Below are positions 58,898 through 64,000 of a DNA stretch of 64,000 bases, piece by piece. The number at the start of each line of letters is the position of its first letter. Position 1 is the first letter of the stretch. The stretch comes from Lasiodiplodia sp. COLG20 (Eukaryota; Ascomycota; Dothideomycetes; Botryosphaeriales; Botryosphaeriaceae). Made by a program: the position numbers and the translations under genes. The notes beneath the pieces were generated by a model, which saw nothing but the letters and a program-made list of their open reading frames with translations, was not told where the DNA came from and ran no database searches. The stretch is taken from NCBI GenBank assembly GCA_009801085.1, contig VNWV01000009.1:920501-984500 (forward strand), in the 5' to 3' direction.

Positions 58898-59360
58898 AAA
58901 TGGGTGTGGAAATAAAACACTCAAAGGGTGACCAGGTGACGGTGGAATAGATCTTCCCCTACTCGTCAATGCCTTTTATTTTTCTGTATCTTCTCATTCC
59001 TTCATCCACATGGGCGGCGTTTGGAGTAACACAGAGCATTGAAGGGATACGGGGAATCAACACGAGGAGATCCGGGCTCGGGCTCGGACTCTGTCCGTTT
59101 CATGGGTGGCTTGTTTCTTGTATGACCGTCTACGACTGGAAGCTTGTTAGATGGAAGGAGTTCGTTGGATAGAGAAAAAAAAATCCAAGAAAGATTTTCT
59201 TTCCCCTTGTCGAACTTGCTCGCTCCTTTCCCGCCATATCTTACGGGTAAGCAGTTCTCCATGCATGCTCGAAGCAATTCCCTCATCTATGCGCTCTTCG
59301 GGGTATCTCAAAATTTAAGCTCTCAAAAGAAAAGAATAATCCAAACCCAACGGAGTCCAA
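58898..59360. other. Intergenic region between convergent genes
   Basis: A/T-leaning 3' flanks of TVP38 (plus) and the small acidic protein (minus). No gene is seen. Confidence 0.45.
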
Positions 59361-59859
59361 TTAAGCCCAATCGTCAAAGCCCTCCCCATCATCCTCTTCC
59401 TCCTGCTGCTGCTGCCTGTGGGGCTCTCCTCCCGCCACCCCAGCCGAAGAACCAGAAGTCGCCATGGCCATGGCCATCCTTACTTGCTCCCTCAGCCCCT
59501 GCAGCTCCGCCGCCGGACCGCCGCCACCATTGCCGCCTTGCTGTCGCTTGAACACCGCGTGCAGCGCTAGCAGGTCGCGCGCCCGCTGCAGGTCCGGGTC
59601 GTCAGAGTCATCGGCGGAGTCTTTGGTTTCGTTGGCGTCGCCAGCGGCGGTCTTCGTCTCGTCCGCGGAGGATGGAGTTGGGCCAGTCGTCGTCGTCGTC
59701 GTCGTCGTGGCGGAGACGAGGGCGAGGGCGGCGGAGGGGTCCTTGTGGTTTCGCTCTCGTTAGTCGTTTTTGGGGGAGGATTCGTGATGAGCGTTTGGAA
59801 AGGGCGCTTACGCAGACGCGGAGGGAGGTCAGGTCGGAGAGGACTTCGGCGATTTGCAT
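59361..59859 (-). CDS. Small acidic hypothetical protein, helical N-terminus
   Basis: Two exons, 59859-59812 and 59741-59361, encode 142 residues; the junction is phase 0 with a GTAAGC donor. The N-terminus MQIAEVLSDLTSLRVC and the central DLQRARDLLALHAVFKRQQ are helix-forming, possibly a coiled-coil. A Thr-rich run, a Gly-rich linker and a Gln/Glu/Asp-rich C-terminus ending in GEGFDDWA make the rest disordered. The ATG at 59859 is the first true start. Short, two-exon, conserved-looking but unrecognised; likely a subunit or adaptor. Both splice sites keep a coherent frame, which supports the gene. Confidence 0.62.
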
Positions 59860-60587
59860 GGCTCTCTCTAGGTGAATGTGTACTCCGTCTGGCTGGCGCG
59901 TTCTCCCTTTTACTACGACGGTCGACGGCTAAGGGGGACTGCACTAAGGGCGAACTGGGGAATTTGCACTGATGTCTGCGGTGTGGTCGGCGGTCAGCGG
60001 TCAGCGGTCGGCGGCCGGCAGTCGGTGATGTTGATGAGGTGTGATGATCGGCAGCGGGGTGCGTGCGGGAGCTCTTTTTTAATCGCGGAGCTTGTTGCGT
60101 CATTGCTATCTTGACTCGCGTGAAATATTCGCAAATTCATAACTACTCCCTTACATTAAAGAGAGAACAATCATTTTATAGCCTGTCTGATTGCCCGCAA
60201 GGCTGCGAGGCTGACTGCAAGTCAACTCACCGTTGCACGGACGGTGTAATTATACATTCTTAGGCGAGAATAGGCTGTGCTATTTGATATAGGTAAAAGG
60301 GTAATAAAGACTACTTGACACAGAAAAAGTGGCTCCTTGATGGGTAGGCACGGCTGAAGGGGCACAAATCCGTACTTTTCCTCCCCCGTATGCATTGGCA
60401 GGGTGGCCACAGGCACAGCTGTAGTTTTGCTAAATGCATTTCATCTGAATTTCTTGCTCATCCATCCACCCACCCGATGGCTGGTGTGAAGCGTGTATAC
60501 GTGCACCAAGGGTGATTTCTAACAATGCAAAGAAAACTCCGACACCACCTCTCCCAACCTCCATTTTCCCTCTCACCGTCTTCCCAC
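59860..60587. other. Intergenic region upstream of the small acidic protein
   Basis: This 730 nt lies between the small-protein start and the VPS53 stop. It includes GTCGGCGGTCAGCGG-type short repeats near 59980-60020. No gene is supported. Confidence 0.4.
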
Positions 60588-63288
60588 TCAATCACCCAAC
60601 CCTGTCCCCGTCCGTCCAAACCTGCCGAAACTGCCCACGTCTCTCCTGAAAAACTTGCCAATATTCTTCAAATTCTCGTTCAAATTTGCCACAGCCGGCC
60701 CGCCTGCAACCAAGCCCTCACCACCCAAACCTTGTCCCTGCGCTGCTCCGCCGCCCAATCCCCTCTCCGCCGCCGCCATAGCCGGTATAACGTTACCCGC
60801 TCCCACCGGTCCACTGCCGAACCGATCGACACCGTCTCTGGCTGCGTTCATGATGCCTGACGCAAACGTCGCCGGGTCGACGAGGAAGCGGCTGCCCACT
60901 CCCTGCACGCCGCCGCCCAACCCGCCGATGCCAGCGAGCGGTCCCATACCAACGCCGCCCGCTGACGAGCCAGAGGAGCCGATCGAGGGCGTGCCGGAGC
61001 CGATCGACAGCGGTGTAAGGAGCGCGCCCTGCAGCGGCAGTTGAGCGTGGGACGGTGACTGCCGGTGGGCATTGAAGAGGTCGACGAGCGCCGCCTGCTC
61101 GGATTTGCGGATGCCCTTGAGGTCGAGGATCTTGCGGAAGTTCGTGTCGGAACGGTCGGCTATGTGTATCAAGTAGGCTTGAACGAGGGCTTCCGGGGGG
61201 GAGGGCCGGACTTGGAGAGTTTTGAGGAGAGGGTCGAGCTTGGCCGTGGATTGGTTCACACGCTTGACGAAGCTGGAAAATGTGTCAATAAATAATATGA
61301 TCTACTGATGTGATGTTCAAACTTACGCTGCTGGAGGTTGTGCTCCTGGATCCTCGCTGTTAATTATTGAGAGCTCCGTGAAGCCCTTTTTCAACACATA
61401 GGAGTCCAGGAGCATTTGTTCGGCACCGACTTCAGAGACCGGCCGGCACTGGAAGATGCTGAGGATGTAGGTATTGACCATTGAATCGACGAGGTTGTCG
61501 CAAAAGGCCCGCGCGTACTGCTGCTTATGCAGGTACTTGAGAATTTCGGCGGCCCTCTCTTTGATATGATGGAGTAGCTCCCCCACGTAGGTCGACTGAT
61601 CACCAACGCTCTCTAGCTTACTCCATGGCGTATTCCGCATTTCTCTCCATCCTTGCTCGCAGTCAACCTCTACTTTGCGGACGAGTGCTCGCACAGATGC
61701 GCTTGCGATTCCCATGAAGGCGTCTGCCTGGCTTTGAAGGTCGACCTTTTCCTTGTGCTCGTCATCAATCTTACTCTTGATCTTCTGCTCCAGCTGGTCA
61801 CAAGTCGAGTAACAGTAGTCGGCCGTGTTAAGAATGAGAATCATGTCTTCAATCGAAGTCTTCTCAGCGAGAAAGTAGAACAACACTTGCTGGCCATATG
61901 CATCCAGATAACGGGAAAACGTTCTGGACAACTCCAGTAATCTTACGCCTGTGGACAGCTTCGCGCATTGTGCGAGTGCTGTCCGGTAGAAGTGGAAGAG
62001 TTCGGTGGAAGACGGGATGACGGACTGCGGCGAAAACTCGTCATCGGCATTACGCAGGGGCTGCTGTCTGTACCGTGGTATTAGTGTAGCAAGTTGTCTA
62101 TCCTGAGACTCGACCCAGAGACTCATGTATGGCTCGAATGCTTCGGAGATAGCCTGACGGAAAGATGTCCCGTTGTCTTCTCTTGATATGATGGTATCCA
62201 TAGACGACCGCGACTCGTTCGAGAAGCGCCGCTCAAGACCATTCTCGAAATCCAGTGTCACCTGAAGACAAGACAGCAACAGGTCCACGTCCAGAGATTG
62301 GCCTTTCTGTCTCATGGTTCGCTGCAGTATTCCCTTGAAATCGTCCCTCGTCCCCTCGCAGAAGGCATTTGCCAGCATTTCATTGACCCTCCAGTGGGGC
62401 GGAAAGAGCACGGCGTGCTCGCTGTCGTACGTCTTCAACATGCGGTTGAACCACGAGTATCTCCTCGAGATGTTGTCCAGCGAGCCGGCCTCGTCATTGT
62501 TGCGGAAGACCTGGCGGTACTCGCGCAGCTGGGTATTGCAGTACCAATTGACGAGACGTGTGCGAGCGTGTTCGCCGAGGGCATCCATGACCATGCAGCC
62601 CTCGGCCAGCATACCGCGACGCTGCGCAACCTCGCTCTTGGCAAAGGTAACCTCAAAGTCTTCGCATATCTGTTCCAGCAGCTCGCGCTGCAGGTCGGCG
62701 ACGTTGCGGCTGAGGGTGGCGATCTGGTCGATGGAGCGGTACGACTTGAAGTGGGCGACGAGCTGGATGACAGCCTGCAGCAGCTGGGCGCACTCGCGGT
62801 ACTGGCGGGTCTTGCTGAGGCCGCGCAGCTGCTCGTAGGCGGTGGTCAGCATCTGCAGGCGCTTGAGCGCCGTCATGGACAGGGTCAGGTTGCGCTTGGT
62901 GTTGTCAAGACGCTTGATGTCGGCCGTCATGTCGGTGATGGCCTGCTCGGTGCGCACGGCGCGGTCGCGCACATCCTCGATGCGCTTGAACAGCTCATCT
63001 AGCTCCTGCTTCGCGTTCTGGATGTTGCGCACGCTCTCGGCGTCCGAGAGGCTCTGCTCGCCGACAACTTCGGCGATGTCCTCGTCCAGGTCATATTCGT
63101 AGTTGCGCAGGGCTTGCGAGGTATCGTGGATGGAGGCAAGGGTGCAAGGGTGGGAGAAGATCTGGTTGAGGTGGTCGACGGGATTGTAGTCGGCTGGCAG
63201 CTGGATCAGAAGGGCTCAGTTCGCGGAGGACGTGGGGCGGATGGCTACCGGAGTCCAACGACGCTGACGTTGCTGCAGTCGCCGACAT
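60588..63288 (-). CDS. vps53: Vps53, GARP tethering complex subunit
   Basis: Three exons, 63288-63249, 63193-61327 and 61272-60588, encode 863 residues. Vps53 with Vps51, Vps52 and Vps54 tethers endosome-derived vesicles at the trans-Golgi. The first exon is only 13 codons; the junction reads LDSADYNPVDHLNQIFSHP, matching the family start, and dictates the acceptor at 63193. The CATCHR-type N-terminal half contains LFKRIEDVRDRAVRTEQAIT and long coiled-coil helices. The middle and C-terminus hold AFEPYMSLWVESQDRQLATLI and QAYLIHIADRSDTNFRKILDLKG. The last about 100 residues are Gly/Ala-rich and poorly conserved. Start at 63288 is the first ATG followed by an open frame. Confidence 0.93.
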
Positions 63289-63800
63289 GAAGTCAGTCTA
63301 CGATCGCATTGACCCAACGTAGAAACTCGCGGACCTTGTGGCGATGAGGCGGGGGCTTCTGGGCTCGTGCGACTGCGTTTGCCCTGCGTTGGGGTGCTAC
63401 TGTGGTTTCTTCGAGGCTGGCGTTGCGGGAGTGCAGTGAATTCCGGGGTTGCTTGGAGCTGGAGCAGGGGACGCGCGCTAGCCACGTCCAAGCTCCCCGA
63501 TTGCGGCGCCCTTCTCCTTATCACTCATTTTCCCAGTCAAACGTCAGACGTCCATGTATCATCATCCAACTCGCTTGTCGGGAGCCTGCCCGAGGACCGT
63601 TCGTCTATCTACCGTAAACGTTACAGATACCGACCATTAGAAAAGCAAAACCAAATCTGGCTCCAAAACCGCCGTTCCCATGCGGGTATTATCCAGAAGT
63701 TCAGAAATCCGCTACAAGGCCAGAAATATGCCTCCGGAAGAGATGCGTAGTAACGTCAGCCAAACCCAGCTCTAGCTCTTCGCCCCCAGGAGCATCAGCC
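63289..63800. other. Intergenic region between VPS53 and the chitinase-like gene
   Basis: This 512 nt holds the VPS53 promoter and the 3' flank of the right-edge gene. A frame at 63367-63750 (plus) has no domain and is not called. Confidence 0.45.
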
Positions 63801-64000
63801 TTAGTTGTGCATCCCCACGTACCCATTCCACACCAAGCTGCTTTGGTTGTCTTCCTTGTCGCCCGTACCTGTCCAGTAGAACAAGCCAGCCAGGCGACTC
63901 TGCTTCACATATTCGGCCTTCATCCGCACTGTCTGCGCGTTGTCATACGTGACAAACCCACCATCACCGCCCATGCAGAATGCCGAGCCTGTTTGGTCAT
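63801..64000 (-). CDS. 3' end of a GH18 chitinase-like gene (partial)
   Basis: The minus-strand frame enters from the right edge and ends at TAA 63803-63801, giving the last 65 residues. It contains GGDGGFVTYDNAQTVRMK, then YVKQSRLAGLFYWTGTGDK and ends in SLVWNGYVGMHN. The VTYDN...K..Y(V/A)K...LAG..(F/Y)W(T) pattern is the end of the GH18 TIM barrel (strands 7 and 8). GH18 enzymes hydrolyse beta-1,4-GlcNAc polymers. The catalytic DxxDxDxE motif lies outside the window, so activity cannot be judged. Upstream exons are missing. Confidence 0.68.
   Translation of the reverse strand, partial: DQTGSAFCMGGDGGFVTYDNAQTVRMKAEYVKQSRLAGLFYWTGTGDKEDNQSSLVWNGYVGMHN

Overview
This window is chromosomal DNA from a filamentous ascomycete fungus (Pezizomycotina). 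A dothideomycete is the best guess from the gene families and codon style, but this is an inference and I do not name a species. The evidence is: spliced genes with mostly 48-63 nt introns, GT/AG borders and gct(a)ac-type branch sites; single genes on both strands without operons; and diagnostic fungal families (DUF3659/LEA repeat protein, Snt2/SntB chromatin reader, Nif1/Dsf2-type SEL1 protein, Tvp23, Tvp38, Wss1, DUF1776).

Layout. 1-6.4 kb: the 3' end of an unidentified gene, a HAD-type dehalogenase-like enzyme, a Ser/Thr-rich secreted protein that is probably GPI-anchored, and a four-exon aldehyde dehydrogenase. 7.1-12.2 kb: a giant acidic LEA/DUF3659 repeat protein on the minus strand. 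13.9-17.6 kb: an IQ-motif protein with a 13-nt microexon and a hormone-sensitive-lipase-type esterase, both minus strand. 20.1-28.0 kb: the Snt2-like BAH/PHD/ELM2/SANT chromatin reader, a GPALPP-motif (DUF3752) protein and an 80-residue, three-exon Ser/Tyr/Gly-rich protein with a clear TATA box. 29-39.4 kb: NOP14 (ribosome biogenesis), WSS1 (DNA-protein crosslink protease), a DUF1776 SDR-like protein and a Nif1/Dsf2-like SEL1 protein. 39.4-47.7 kb: an 8.3 kb gene-poor stretch whose first half contains an AT-rich block (about 40.6-42.7 kb). 47.7-64 kb: a seven-transmembrane receptor-like protein, a D-2-hydroxyacid dehydrogenase, TVP23, a CitE/HpcH-type lyase, an unknown protein, TVP38, a small unknown acidic protein, VPS53 and the 3' end of a GH18 chitinase-like gene at the right edge.

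How the genes work together. Most are independent housekeeping genes. The right-hand 11 kb is enriched for Golgi/endosome trafficking (Tvp23, Tvp38, Vps53). The WSS1/DUF1776 and TVP23/CitE pairs are divergent and share short promoters. I found no tRNA, rRNA, CRISPR array, intact transposon, secondary-metabolite cluster or virus-derived gene. Exon structures were built by hand from splice signals, reading-frame phase and family resemblance. Each is a prediction that RNA data could confirm.
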